From positions 1-11,144 of the forward strand of contig CAMYZF010000036.1 in NCBI GenBank assembly GCA_947303755.1: 11,144 bases of DNA, given 5' to 3'. The stretch is from an uncultured Erysipelotrichaceae bacterium. Lineage in GTDB: Bacteria > Bacillota_I > Bacilli_A > RFN20 > CAG-826. This document shows positions 1-6,750 of this stretch, in pieces. Position 1 is the first letter of the stretch. The number at the start of each line of letters is the position of its first letter. Made by a program: the position numbers and the translations under genes. The notes under the pieces were generated by a model that saw nothing but the letters and a program-made list of their open reading frames with translations, was not told where the DNA came from and did no database searches.

Positions 1-50
1 AGCTAAATACAATTGTAGTCAATAACTAAAGAGAGTTATCTTTCATTAAT

Positions 51-81
51 TTGTGTTATTTTCGTAAATTCACTTTATAAT
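51..81 (+). promoter_or_regulatory. Probable promoter of tRNA-Gly(CCC)-uraA
   Basis: A perfect -10 hexamer TATAAT lies at 76-81, about 10 nt before the tRNA 5' end at 92, which would put the transcription start near 88. The best upstream -35 candidate is TTGTGT at 51-56, with a long 19-nt spacer, so the -35 is weak while the -10 is strong. No other promoter fits before uraA, so the same start probably serves both tRNA and permease. Confidence 0.55.
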
Positions 82-91
82 TTTAGGGTAC

Positions 92-165
92 GCACACGTA
101 GTTCAGTGGTAGAACTCTAGCTTCCCAAGCTAACTATGCGGGTTCGATTCCCGTCGTGTGCTCCA
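92..165 (+). tRNA. tRNA-Gly, anticodon CCC
   Basis: The cloverleaf can be folded by eye. The acceptor stem GCACACG (92-98) pairs perfectly with CGTGTGC. The D stem is GTTC/GAAC around the loop AGTGGTA. The anticodon loop is TTCCCAA, giving anticodon CCC, which reads GGG glycine codons. The T arm is GCGGG-TTCGATT-CCCGT, followed by discriminator T and an encoded CCA. The anticodon stem CTAGC/GCTAA has a C-A mismatch at 27-43, which the related tRNA-Gly(GCC) in this window does not have. The D loop and T arm are the same as in that second tRNA, so the two look like diverged paralogues. The uraA start codon follows the CCA after only 10 nt, so tRNA and mRNA are probably one transcript. Confidence 0.95.
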
Positions 166-175
166 TCTGTTTATT

Positions 176-1606
176 ATGTCGAAGATGATTTATAACGTTG
201 AAGATAAACCCCCATTAAAGCATTCGATTGGGGTGGCTTTTCAACATCTATTATCAATCGTTAGTGCAACTATCTTAGTTCCTATCTTGATAGGACTACC
301 AGATCAAATCTCTGCTGCTTTATTTGGTTGTGGTCTAGGAAGCATCACCTATATTTTGATCACCAAAAGAAAAAGTCCGGTTATCATTTCCAGTAACTTC
401 GCTTTTATTGCGGCCTTAGCACTTACTTATCAATCCTCTGGATATTTAGGAATTCTTATCGGTGGTTTATTAACCGGTGCGGTTTATATTTTCTTATCGA
501 TTTTGATCAGATTCATCGGTACGAAATGGATCGCTAAATGGTTCCCGCCAATTATTATTGGTCCAGTCGTCGCTCTGATTGGTTTAACCTTAGCAGGTAG
601 TGCAGTTGTTGATTTAGTTACTTCGAATGGTTCGTTAATTCCTAACTACAATTTGATCTCATTACTTTGTGGTTTAGTTACCTTCTTTGTTATCATTGTT
701 CTTGCGGTGCAAAATCACAGCAAATTCTTTAGACTTGTTCCGTTCTTATTTGGCATTTTAGCGGGTTATCTTTTAGCTCTCTTCTTCACACTTTTTGGTA
801 ATGGTTTTGATGTTGATTATCTTAAGATAATTGATTTCAATCCACTTATTGATAACTTCAAAAATATCAGTTTAACTTCATTTTTAGATTATCCACGTTT
901 TGCTTTACTTGAAGGTATTGGTGAAATCACAAATGGTACAAGCACATTAACTCCAATCGGAGTAGCGGAAATTGCCTTATTATTTGTTCCAATTTCACTT
1001 GTCTCTTTCTCTGAACATATTGCTGATCATAAGAATCTTAGCAGCATCATTGGTCGCGATTTAGTGAATGGCGAACCTGGTTTATCTCGCACAGTTATGG
1101 GTGATGGTGTTGGTTCGATCGTTGGCACTTTCTTTGGTGTTTGTCCAAATACCACCTATGGTGAAACTGTTGGTTGTATCGCGATTACAAAGGATGCATC
1201 AATCCGTACAATCTTCATCGCGTGTATTATGTGTATCAGTTTATCTTTCTTCACCCCACTTATTGCATTCGTTAGAACTATTCCAACCTGCGTTATCGGT
1301 GGAATGTGTTTCGTCTTATACGGGTTCATCGCGGTCAGCGGATTTAAGATGATTCAAAAAGTTAATCTTAACAACAATAAAAACTTGTTTACTTTATCGG
1401 TAATCTTGGTTGCTGGTATCGGTGGACTCACCTTACAAATTCCATATAAATTAGAAATGATCGAAGAGTATGGAATCTATGTTGTCTCAAAAGCAATTTC
1501 TATTAGCTCGATTGCAGTTGCTTTACTCTTAGGTATGCTCACGCATTTCATATGCGGAATAGTGGAGAAACACAACAAGCCAGAAGAGCAAACGCCAGAT
1601 TCGTAA
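176..1606 (+). CDS. uraA: NCS2-family uracil-type nucleobase:H+ symporter (UraA/PyrP)
   Basis: This is a 476-residue polytopic inner-membrane permease, probably taking up uracil with protons for pyrimidine salvage. The family normally has 14 membrane spans in two inverted repeats. The N-terminus (V8, then DKPPL, FQHLL, ATILVPIL) matches E. coli UraA almost position for position, which supports the ATG at 176; the frame stays open upstream into the tRNA, and ATG 185 is the alternative. The TM3 motif SSNFAFI is at about residues 72-78. SEHIADH carries E280 and NTTYGETVG carries E330, which correspond to the two substrate-binding glutamates of UraA (E241 and E290) with nearly the same spacing. 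The NTTYGE form points to uracil rather than xanthine. T331 replaces the usual Asn of the NAT signature. There is no visible Shine-Dalgarno and no room for a PyrR attenuator after the tRNA. The transported base is inferred from the motif only. Confidence 0.93.
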   Translation: MSKMIYNVEDKPPLKHSIGVAFQHLLSIVSATILVPILIGLPDQISAALFGCGLGSITYILITKRKSPVIISSNFAFIAALALTYQSSGYLGILIGGLLTGAVYIFLSILIRFIGTKWIAKWFPPIIIGPVVALIGLTLAGSAVVDLVTSNGSLIPNYNLISLLCGLVTFFVIIVLAVQNHSKFFRLVPFLFGILAGYLLALFFTLFGNGFDVDYLKIIDFNPLIDNFKNISLTSFLDYPRFALLEGIGEITNGTSTLTPIGVAEIALLFVPISLVSFSEHIADHKNLSSIIGRDLVNGEPGLSRTVMGDGVGSIVGTFFGVCPNTTYGETVGCIAITKDASIRTIFIACIMCISLSFFTPLIAFVRTIPTCVIGGMCFVLYGFIAVSGFKMIQKVNLNNNKNLFTLSVILVAGIGGLTLQIPYKLEMIEEYGIYVVSKAISISSIAVALLLGMLTHFICGIVEKHNKPEEQTPDS

Positions 1607-1633
1607 ACTTTTTATTTTATAAATAAAATAATC

Positions 1634-1664
1634 AAAAAAGTGATAGTCGGACTATCATTTTTTT
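1634..1664 (+). terminator. Rho-independent terminator after uraA
   Basis: The core stem TGATAGT-CGG-ACTATCA (1641-1657) is extended by an A-run before it and a T-run after it, so the stem can zip further through A-U pairs. It ends in a run of seven T. A second, AT-only near-palindrome of about 20 nt lies just upstream, after the stop codon (about 1611-1632). Confidence 0.88.
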
Positions 1665-1665
1665 C

Positions 1666-1694
1666 TTTACATTTTTAATAATATTAATGACAAT
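1666..1694 (+). promoter_or_regulatory. Possible promoter for the C11 lipoprotein gene
   Basis: TTTACA (1666-1671) is a 5/6 match to the -35 consensus and is followed after exactly 17 nt by GACAAT (1689-1694), a 4/6 match to the -10. It lies just behind the uraA terminator and about 33 nt before the start codon, where a promoter is needed. Confidence 0.45.
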
Positions 1695-1726
1695 AATTTT
1701 ACCCCTTTGAAAGAAGGAATGTCGTT

Positions 1727-3415
1727 ATGAATAAGAAAATTATTGGTCCAATTTTACTCTCTGCCTTGATGTTGGCGAGCTGTAATTTAATTTCGACTTC
1801 AAAGAAAAAACCACATTCACACACTAGTGGTTCTACTGATACATCAACTACTCAAGATGATTCATCAGGTTCTGGCTCATCTGGATCACACGGTGGTACT
1901 TCATCGGGAAGCAGTTCTCATGGAGGAAGCACTTCTGGTAGTAGTTCCTCTTCAGGAAAAACAACTACAACCACTGGAACATCTTCGTCTTCTGGTGGCG
2001 GCCAAGTTACTCCAGTTGTTACTAAAGTAACACTTTCTAGTCACGCTGAATCTGTTAAACAAGGTGAATCGGTTACCTTAACTTTCACAGTCGAAGGTAA
2101 GAATAATCCTTCAAAAACTGTCTTCTGGACAACAAGCAATAGCAGTGTTGCAACAGTTTCTAATGGTGTTGTCTCTGTTAAAAGCGGAGCAACCGTTGGG
2201 ACAACTGTTAAAATCACTGCAACATCAACTGTCACTCCGAGCGTTTCCGATTATTGCTTAATCACTGTTTTAAGTGCTTCTACAAGCGAATCTTACACAA
2301 TTCTAATTTATATGTGTGGTTCAAACCTTGAGAGTGATTATGCATCCAGCGATGAGGGTTTGGCTTCTAGCGATTTATTAGAAATGATGGACGTTGCAAA
2401 TCAACCTGACAACGTAAATATTGTTGTTGAAACTGGCGGATCACCAAAATGGTCTAAGACCCCAGGTATTGACGCTTCTAAAAACGAGAGAAGATATTTA
2501 AGAGATGGTCAATTTGTTGTTGATGCTTCAACAACCCACGATAAAGCTAACATGGGTTTATCCAGCACACTTTCTTCATTCTTAAACTATGGTTTAACAA
2601 AATATCCAGCCGATCACACTGGCGTTATTATGTGGAACCATGGTGGTGGTGTTAATGGTTGTTGTAATGATGATAACTATGATGATGAGATTATTGCGAG
2701 TGAATTTGATACAGCAATGAAATCTCTCAACTTAGGTGGCAAAAAATTAGATTGGATTGGCTATGATTGCTGCATAATGAACTATGCTGATTTAGCTTCA
2801 ATTAATTCTCAATATTTTAAATATATGATAGCTTCACAAGAACTTGAAAGTGGTTATGGTTGGGATTACGATGCTTGGTTACCAACACTTTATAACAATA
2901 CTTCGGTTAGTACTGAAACATTATTATCAGAGATTTGCGATACGTTCGTTGCAGATAATGACTGGGAAGGTTACCAAGATGGTGGCAAAGAAAATAACGA
3001 CCAAACATTAAGCGTTTTGAACCTTCAAAATATGGCCGCTTTTACAACTGCATTTGAAAGTTTCGCTGGCAGTCTTAAGAAATCAGATTGGTCAACAATA
3101 AAAGGTTATTATGATAACTCTTTAAAGATGGGCTATGTTGAAGAATATGGATGTTATTGTTATGGCATTTGTGATATGAAATCTTTCTTAACAAAAGCCG
3201 GCGCAAAATATTCCACTTCGGCTGCATTAACAGCTTTGGAAAGCGTCACTGTTCACGCTGCGTTTAGAGAAGAACATTACACAGGAACAAAACCTTGTGG
3301 TATGAACGTCTTTGTTAATGGCGATGACTATTCAGCGATAAGTGAATATAATTATGGAGAGAATGATACCAAGTTATCGAATTGGCGTTCTTTCTTAAGC
3401 AATAACGCTTGGTAA
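1727..3415 (+). CDS. Secreted lipoprotein with BIG2-like domain and C11 (clostripain-like) cysteine protease domain
   Basis: This 562-residue protein begins with a lipoprotein signal (Lys-rich start, hydrophobic core, lipobox LASC, lipidated Cys C19), so it should sit on the outer face of the membrane. Residues about 20-98 form a low-complexity linker rich in Ser, Gly, Thr and His. Residues about 99-181 read as a bacterial Ig-like (BIG2) domain (SVTLTF, WTTSNSSVATVSNGVVS). From about residue 189 the peptidase C11 fold starts with YTILIYMCGSNLES. The catalytic His is H305 in WNHGGG and the catalytic Cys is C349 in YDCCIM, equivalent to the usual DACLM; ASQE at 369-372 is another family motif. 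Clostripain-type enzymes cut after basic residues, but specificity here is unproven. The start has a clear AAGGA-type ribosome site (about 1714-1719). The gene is flanked by terminators, so it is its own unit. The target is unknown; surface protein processing or peptide scavenging are guesses. Confidence 0.9.
   Translation: MNKKIIGPILLSALMLASCNLISTSKKKPHSHTSGSTDTSTTQDDSSGSGSSGSHGGTSSGSSSHGGSTSGSSSSSGKTTTTTGTSSSSGGGQVTPVVTKVTLSSHAESVKQGESVTLTFTVEGKNNPSKTVFWTTSNSSVATVSNGVVSVKSGATVGTTVKITATSTVTPSVSDYCLITVLSASTSESYTILIYMCGSNLESDYASSDEGLASSDLLEMMDVANQPDNVNIVVETGGSPKWSKTPGIDASKNERRYLRDGQFVVDASTTHDKANMGLSSTLSSFLNYGLTKYPADHTGVIMWNHGGGVNGCCNDDNYDDEIIASEFDTAMKSLNLGGKKLDWIGYDCCIMNYADLASINSQYFKYMIASQELESGYGWDYDAWLPTLYNNTSVSTETLLSEICDTFVADNDWEGYQDGGKENNDQTLSVLNLQNMAAFTTAFESFAGSLKKSDWSTIKGYYDNSLKMGYVEEYGCYCYGICDMKSFLTKAGAKYSTSAALTALESVTVHAAFREEHYTGTKPCGMNVFVNGDDYSAISEYNYGENDTKLSNWRSFLSNNAW
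1784..2020 (+). repeat. Low-complexity Ser/Gly/His/Thr linker coding region
   Basis: The stretch encodes imperfect repeats such as SGSHGG, SSSHGGS, TSGSSSSSG and a run of five Thr. The codons are varied (TCA, AGC, TCT, AGT for Ser), so the DNA is not a simple short tandem repeat and slippage is less likely than in a pure tract. It works as a flexible spacer between the lipid anchor and the folded domains. Confidence 0.7.
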
Positions 3416-3431
3416 TTAAACATATGATATT

Positions 3432-3459
3432 AAAGAGCGATTTACCTCGCTCTTTTTTT
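3432..3459 (+). terminator. Rho-independent terminator after the C11 lipoprotein gene
   Basis: The stem AAAGAGCGA (3432-3440) pairs perfectly with TCGCTCTTT (3447-3455) around the 6-nt loop TTTACC, and a T tract follows. It ends about 17 nt after the lipoprotein stop codon. Confidence 0.93.
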
Positions 3460-3505
3460 ATAACTATAACTAAGTTAAAATATATGAGCGCTTAGGAGGT
3501 AAACA

Positions 3506-5224
3506 ATGAAAAACTTAGATATTAAATTTGAAGATATTCCCGTTAAGAAATTGTCTTATAAACCAATTGAAAAGAAAATCCTTTCTTTGATTGAACAATT
3601 AAAGGCTGCATCAGATTATAAAACCGGTTTAAAAGTTATTAACGCATTTGAAAGATATATGTCGAAATTCTCGACAAATGTCACAGTTATTTCGATTCGT
3701 TATTCGCTTAACACAACTGATGAAAAGATCGCAAAATACCAAGATATTGTCGATGAAATGTCACCATTAATTGGTAATTTAATCAATATGTGGAACAAGG
3801 TTTTACTCAAGGTTCCGTTCCGCGCTGAACTTGAAAAGAAATTTACTCCTTACTATTTCACAATGATTGAAAATTCACTTAAATCATTTGATGAAAAGAT
3901 TATTCCTGAATTAATCGAAATCAATAAGTTGTCGTCAACTTACGACAAGATTTTGGGTTCTGCTCAAATTGAATATAAGGGCAAAATTTATAATATTCCT
4001 CAAATGGGAAAATTCGCTAAATCAAAGGATCGTAACGAAAGAAGAGACGCTGCTATTAAAGTTGATGAATTCTTCCAAGCTCACGAACAAGAAATCGGTG
4101 ATATTTATGGCAAATTAGTGTTGCTTAGAGATCAAGCTGCTAAGAAACTTGGCTTTAAAGATTTCGTCGAATTAGGCTATCTCTCATTAGGAAGAGTTGA
4201 CTATAACGCTGAGATGGTTACGAAATACCGCAAACAAATTGCTGAAGAAGTCGTTCCGGTGGCTCAAAAACTCTGCAAAGCTCAAGCAAAACGTATTGGA
4301 ATTCCGTTTAAGAAAATGTACTCATATGACTACAATTTGATGTTCTTAAGTGGCAATCCAGAACCAATTGGCGATGCTAAATATTTAGTGGATTCTGCTA
4401 CTAAGATGTATCACGAAATGAGCAAGGAATCTGGCGAATTCTTTGATTTTATGAAAGAACATCATTTACTTGATTTAGAAGCCCGTCCTGGAAAACAACC
4501 AGGTGGATATATGACCTTCCTTGATGATTATAAATTCCCATTCATCTTCTCTAACTTTAATGGTACTGAAGGAGATGTTTCTACTTTGACTCATGAAGTT
4601 GGCCATGCTTTCCAAGGTTATTTATCAAGAAATATCAAACCTGCTGATTTTAGACACGCTACACTAGAAACAAGTGAAATTCATTCAATGTCGATGGAAT
4701 TCTTTGCTTGGCCATGGATGAAATTATTCTTTGGTAAGGAAGCTGATAAATATTGTTATGGTCATCTAGTGGATTCAATCCAATTCTTACCATATGGTAT
4801 TACTATCGATGAATTCCAACACTGGGTTTACACTCATCCAAGAGCCACCCACGAGGAAAGATGCGCCGCTTATCAAGAAATCGAAAGAAGATACACTCCT
4901 CATAAAGTTTATCCAGATGAAATGAAAGTGGCTAAACACGGTGGATGGTGGATGAGACAATCCCACATCTTTGGTGTTCCTTTCTATTACATCGATTATA
5001 CTTTAGCTCAAGTTTGTGCTTTCCAATTCCTTGTGGAAATGGACAAAAACCAACCAAAAGCCTGGAAAAAGTATCTTAAACTTTGTAAATGTGGTGGTCG
5101 CTATCCGTATTGCCAGACTCTCGCTAAAAACCATTTAAGAAATCCATTTGAAGAAGGAAATGTCGCGAAAGTGATTAGACCTCTTAAAAAGATTCTTAAT
5201 AGGTTTGACGAATCAAAATTCTAA
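3506..5224 (+). CDS. M3-family zinc oligoendopeptidase (non-PepF M3B type)
   Basis: This is a 572-residue cytoplasmic metallopeptidase with no signal peptide, expected to degrade short peptides during protein turnover or after peptide import. The zinc site is HEVGH at residues 363-367 (two His ligands and the catalytic Glu E364). The third ligand is most likely E391 in ETSEIHSMSMEFF, 24 residues beyond the second His, as in thimet-type M3 enzymes. The length and the N-terminal helical region (KFSTNVTVISIRYSLNTTDE) fit the shorter M3 subgroup that is distinct from PepF proper, so I give no symbol. A strong AGGAGGT ribosome site (3494-3500) lies 5 nt before the ATG and fixes the start. The gene stands alone between two terminators. 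I found no convincing promoter hexamers in the A/T-rich 45 nt upstream, although one should be there. I am confident of the family but not of the substrate. Confidence 0.94.
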   Translation: MKNLDIKFEDIPVKKLSYKPIEKKILSLIEQLKAASDYKTGLKVINAFERYMSKFSTNVTVISIRYSLNTTDEKIAKYQDIVDEMSPLIGNLINMWNKVLLKVPFRAELEKKFTPYYFTMIENSLKSFDEKIIPELIEINKLSSTYDKILGSAQIEYKGKIYNIPQMGKFAKSKDRNERRDAAIKVDEFFQAHEQEIGDIYGKLVLLRDQAAKKLGFKDFVELGYLSLGRVDYNAEMVTKYRKQIAEEVVPVAQKLCKAQAKRIGIPFKKMYSYDYNLMFLSGNPEPIGDAKYLVDSATKMYHEMSKESGEFFDFMKEHHLLDLEARPGKQPGGYMTFLDDYKFPFIFSNFNGTEGDVSTLTHEVGHAFQGYLSRNIKPADFRHATLETSEIHSMSMEFFAWPWMKLFFGKEADKYCYGHLVDSIQFLPYGITIDEFQHWVYTHPRATHEERCAAYQEIERRYTPHKVYPDEMKVAKHGGWWMRQSHIFGVPFYYIDYTLAQVCAFQFLVEMDKNQPKAWKKYLKLCKCGGRYPYCQTLAKNHLRNPFEEGNVAKVIRPLKKILNRFDESKF

Positions 5225-5234
5225 TAAAATTAAT

Positions 5235-5260
5235 AAGGTTCCCTAAAGGGAGCCTTTTTT
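5235..5260 (+). terminator. Rho-independent terminator after the M3 peptidase gene
   Basis: AAGGTTCCC (5235-5243) pairs with GGGAGCCTT (5248-5256), including one T-G wobble, around the loop TAAA. A T run follows to 5260. It lies 10 nt past the stop codon. Confidence 0.93.
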
Positions 5261-5285
5261 ATAATTCGTTTTTCTTATATAGCCG

Positions 5286-5314
5286 TTTATTTTATAAAAT
5301 AGGTTTGATATAAT
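5286..5314 (+). promoter_or_regulatory. Promoter of the cdaA operon
   Basis: A perfect TATAAT (5309-5314) is preceded by TGA, making an extended -10. After a 17-nt spacer going upstream there is a weak -35, TTTATT (5286-5291). The start would fall near 5321, giving a leader of about 32 nt. It sits between the M3 peptidase terminator and cdaA, so it probably drives all five genes to 9159. Confidence 0.7.
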
Positions 5315-5352
5315 TTCCTAGGCTTAAAAAGAAATAGTTTGAGGGATTAGAA

Positions 5353-6117
5353 ATGTATAACATAGATGAAGGAAAAATTGTTATTGATAGCATTACATGC
5401 TGGATTGATTTAGGGATCTCCCTTTTTATCATCGCGTTGACCTTTTGTTTAATCTTTAAGGTTTTAAAAAGAAAATTCACTGTTTGGGCGATTGTTTTGT
5501 CATTCGTTTTAATCGTGACATCATGGTTCTTTTCTTTAAGATTACTTTGGTCAATTTCCTTATTACTTTGCATTTCCCTTATCGTTGTTTCATTCCTCGT
5601 TAACCAAGGAGCAATTCGCGATTTAATGGCGAATTCCTTAATCAACACGAAAAAAGGCACAACTGAAAAAGTGTTTGATAGACGTGCCTTACTTCAAAAA
5701 GTTGATATCGCCGTTCAAAATCTTTCTAAAAACAAGATTGGCGCGATTATTACTTTTGAAAAAGACACCAAACTTGATGATTTCATCAAGACTGGCACTA
5801 TTTTAGATGCTCCAGTTACTCCAGAATTATTAATGACTATCTTCTATCCAGGTACCAGATTACATGATGGTGCGGTGGTTGTGCGTCGCGAAAACATTTT
5901 AGCGGCTTCAGTTTATTACACCCCAACCTCAAAACCGCTAACTGGTAAATTTGGTTCCCGTCATAGAGCGGCAATCGGTATTTCAGAAGTTTCTGATTCC
6001 GTTACCGTTGTTGTTTCAGAAGAAACGGGTCGCATCTCTTTAGCGGTCGCAGGAGAATTAATTCATGTTCCTGCCGACGCGTTCTTAAGAACAATCGAAG
6101 ATTACATGCTTAAATAA
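5353..6117 (+). CDS. cdaA: Membrane diadenylate cyclase CdaA (c-di-AMP synthase)
   Basis: The enzyme joins two ATP into cyclic di-AMP, the second messenger that controls potassium and osmolyte balance and wall homeostasis in Bacillota. The 254-residue protein has three predicted membrane spans near residues 14-37, 43-60 and 64-84, then a cytoplasmic DAC domain. The two signature motifs are intact: DGA at 172-174 (TRLHDGAVV) and RHR at 203-205 (GSRHRAAIGISE), followed by the conserved SVTVVVSEETGRIS segment. The length is slightly under the usual 270. The stretch after the third span, usually like FQPELR, reads NQGAIRDLM and is divergent. A GAGGG ribosome site (5341-5345) supports the start. 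In most Bacillota cdaA is followed by cdaR and glmM; neither is here, and a Nudix gene follows after 1 nt instead. Function is secure from the motifs; the regulatory partner is unknown. Confidence 0.94.
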   Translation: MYNIDEGKIVIDSITCWIDLGISLFIIALTFCLIFKVLKRKFTVWAIVLSFVLIVTSWFFSLRLLWSISLLLCISLIVVSFLVNQGAIRDLMANSLINTKKGTTEKVFDRRALLQKVDIAVQNLSKNKIGAIITFEKDTKLDDFIKTGTILDAPVTPELLMTIFYPGTRLHDGAVVVRRENILAASVYYTPTSKPLTGKFGSRHRAAIGISEVSDSVTVVVSEETGRISLAVAGELIHVPADAFLRTIEDYMLK

Positions 6118-6118
6118 T

Positions 6119-6727
6119 ATGCAATACCAACAATTCTACGATTTCGTTGTCAAAGTTCATTCAATCGCTAAGATTGGTCTTACTTATTCCAAAGATCCTT
6201 ATGCGCTTGATAACTACAAAGAACTCAACGAATTATCAAAGAATATGCTTGAAACATTTATGGATGTGAAGTTCGATCGTCCTAATATGTTTACAAAAGA
6301 AGTTTATCCCACTCCCAATGTCTCTTGCAGAACCTTGATTGTCAACGATAAAAACGAAGCGCTTCTTGTTAAAGAAGCCAACACGAATACTTGGTCACTT
6401 CCTGGTGGTTGGTGTGATTTATACAAGACCCCATCAGAGGCTGCCTTTGCCGAAGTGAGCCAAGAAGCTGGAGTGGAACCAAAGATGATTAGGCTAATTG
6501 GAATACTTGATAGGACTCCATTCAAATCCAATCAAAATGTTCCCGAATATGTCATCATCTTCCTTGGAAGTATCGATGGAAAGAAATTCCATGAACATTG
6601 TCATGAGACTAATGATGTGAAATTCTTCGATCTTGATAATTTGCCTGAGATGTCTCGAAAACTATCTCTCACCGAATTAGGAAGAGTTATCGATGCTTAC
6701 AAAAATAACAAAGTTATATTTGATTAA
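6119..6727 (+). CDS. Nudix hydrolase with Nudix_N (CDP-Chase-like) N-terminal domain and altered Nudix box
   Basis: The 202-residue protein has two parts. Residues about 3-50 (FYDFVVKVHSIAKIGLTYSKDP) match the helical N-terminal domain seen in CDP-choline pyrophosphatase/ADP-ribose pyrophosphatase-type Nudix enzymes. Residues about 65-195 form the Nudix fold, with LPGGWCD at 94-100 and the helix SEAAFAEVSQEAGV at 106-119. Against the consensus GX5EX7REUXEEXGU, three positions differ: K103 replaces the first Glu, A111 replaces Arg, and Q115 replaces the first Glu of the EE pair; E112 and E116 remain. Activity may therefore be reduced or altered. The likely substrates are nucleoside diphosphate derivatives, but none can be assigned. 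The start lies 1 nt after the cdaA stop with no clear ribosome site, so translation is probably coupled to cdaA. Confidence 0.88.
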   Translation: MQYQQFYDFVVKVHSIAKIGLTYSKDPYALDNYKELNELSKNMLETFMDVKFDRPNMFTKEVYPTPNVSCRTLIVNDKNEALLVKEANTNTWSLPGGWCDLYKTPSEAAFAEVSQEAGVEPKMIRLIGILDRTPFKSNQNVPEYVIIFLGSIDGKKFHEHCHETNDVKFFDLDNLPEMSRKLSLTELGRVIDAYKNNKVIFD

Positions 6728-6750
6728 TGGTTATATAAAGGAGAAAGAAT

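Noticed and set aside
22..39. Small inverted repeat ATAACT-AAAGAG-AGTTAT as a terminator
   Set aside because: The stem is only 6 bp, weak and A/T-rich, and no real T run follows; at most the tail of an unseen upstream gene.
158..175. Upstream GTG start for the permease at 158
   Set aside because: It lies inside the tRNA acceptor stem; the N-terminus from ATG 176 matches UraA in length, so the extra six codons are just open frame.
1068..1352. 94-codon plus-strand frame inside the permease gene
   Set aside because: It lies wholly within a well-conserved gene in another frame, with no family likeness or ribosome site.
1784..2020. Phase-variable simple repeat in the lipoprotein linker
   Set aside because: Amino acids repeat but codons vary, so there is no long identical DNA unit for slippage.
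2041..2235. 64-codon minus-strand frame under the BIG2 region
   Set aside because: It is a by-product of Thr/Val/Ser-rich coding on the plus strand; no start context or homology pattern.
3456..3486. Promoter for the M3 peptidase gene in the A/T-rich spacer (TATATG or TAAAAT as -10)
   Set aside because: Several poor hexamer pairs fit about equally, and none stands out enough to list as a feature, although a promoter must exist there.
5292..5660. 122-codon minus-strand frame opposite the start of cdaA
   Set aside because: It runs across the cdaA promoter and membrane segments; the sequence has no recognisable domain and the plus-strand gene explains the region.
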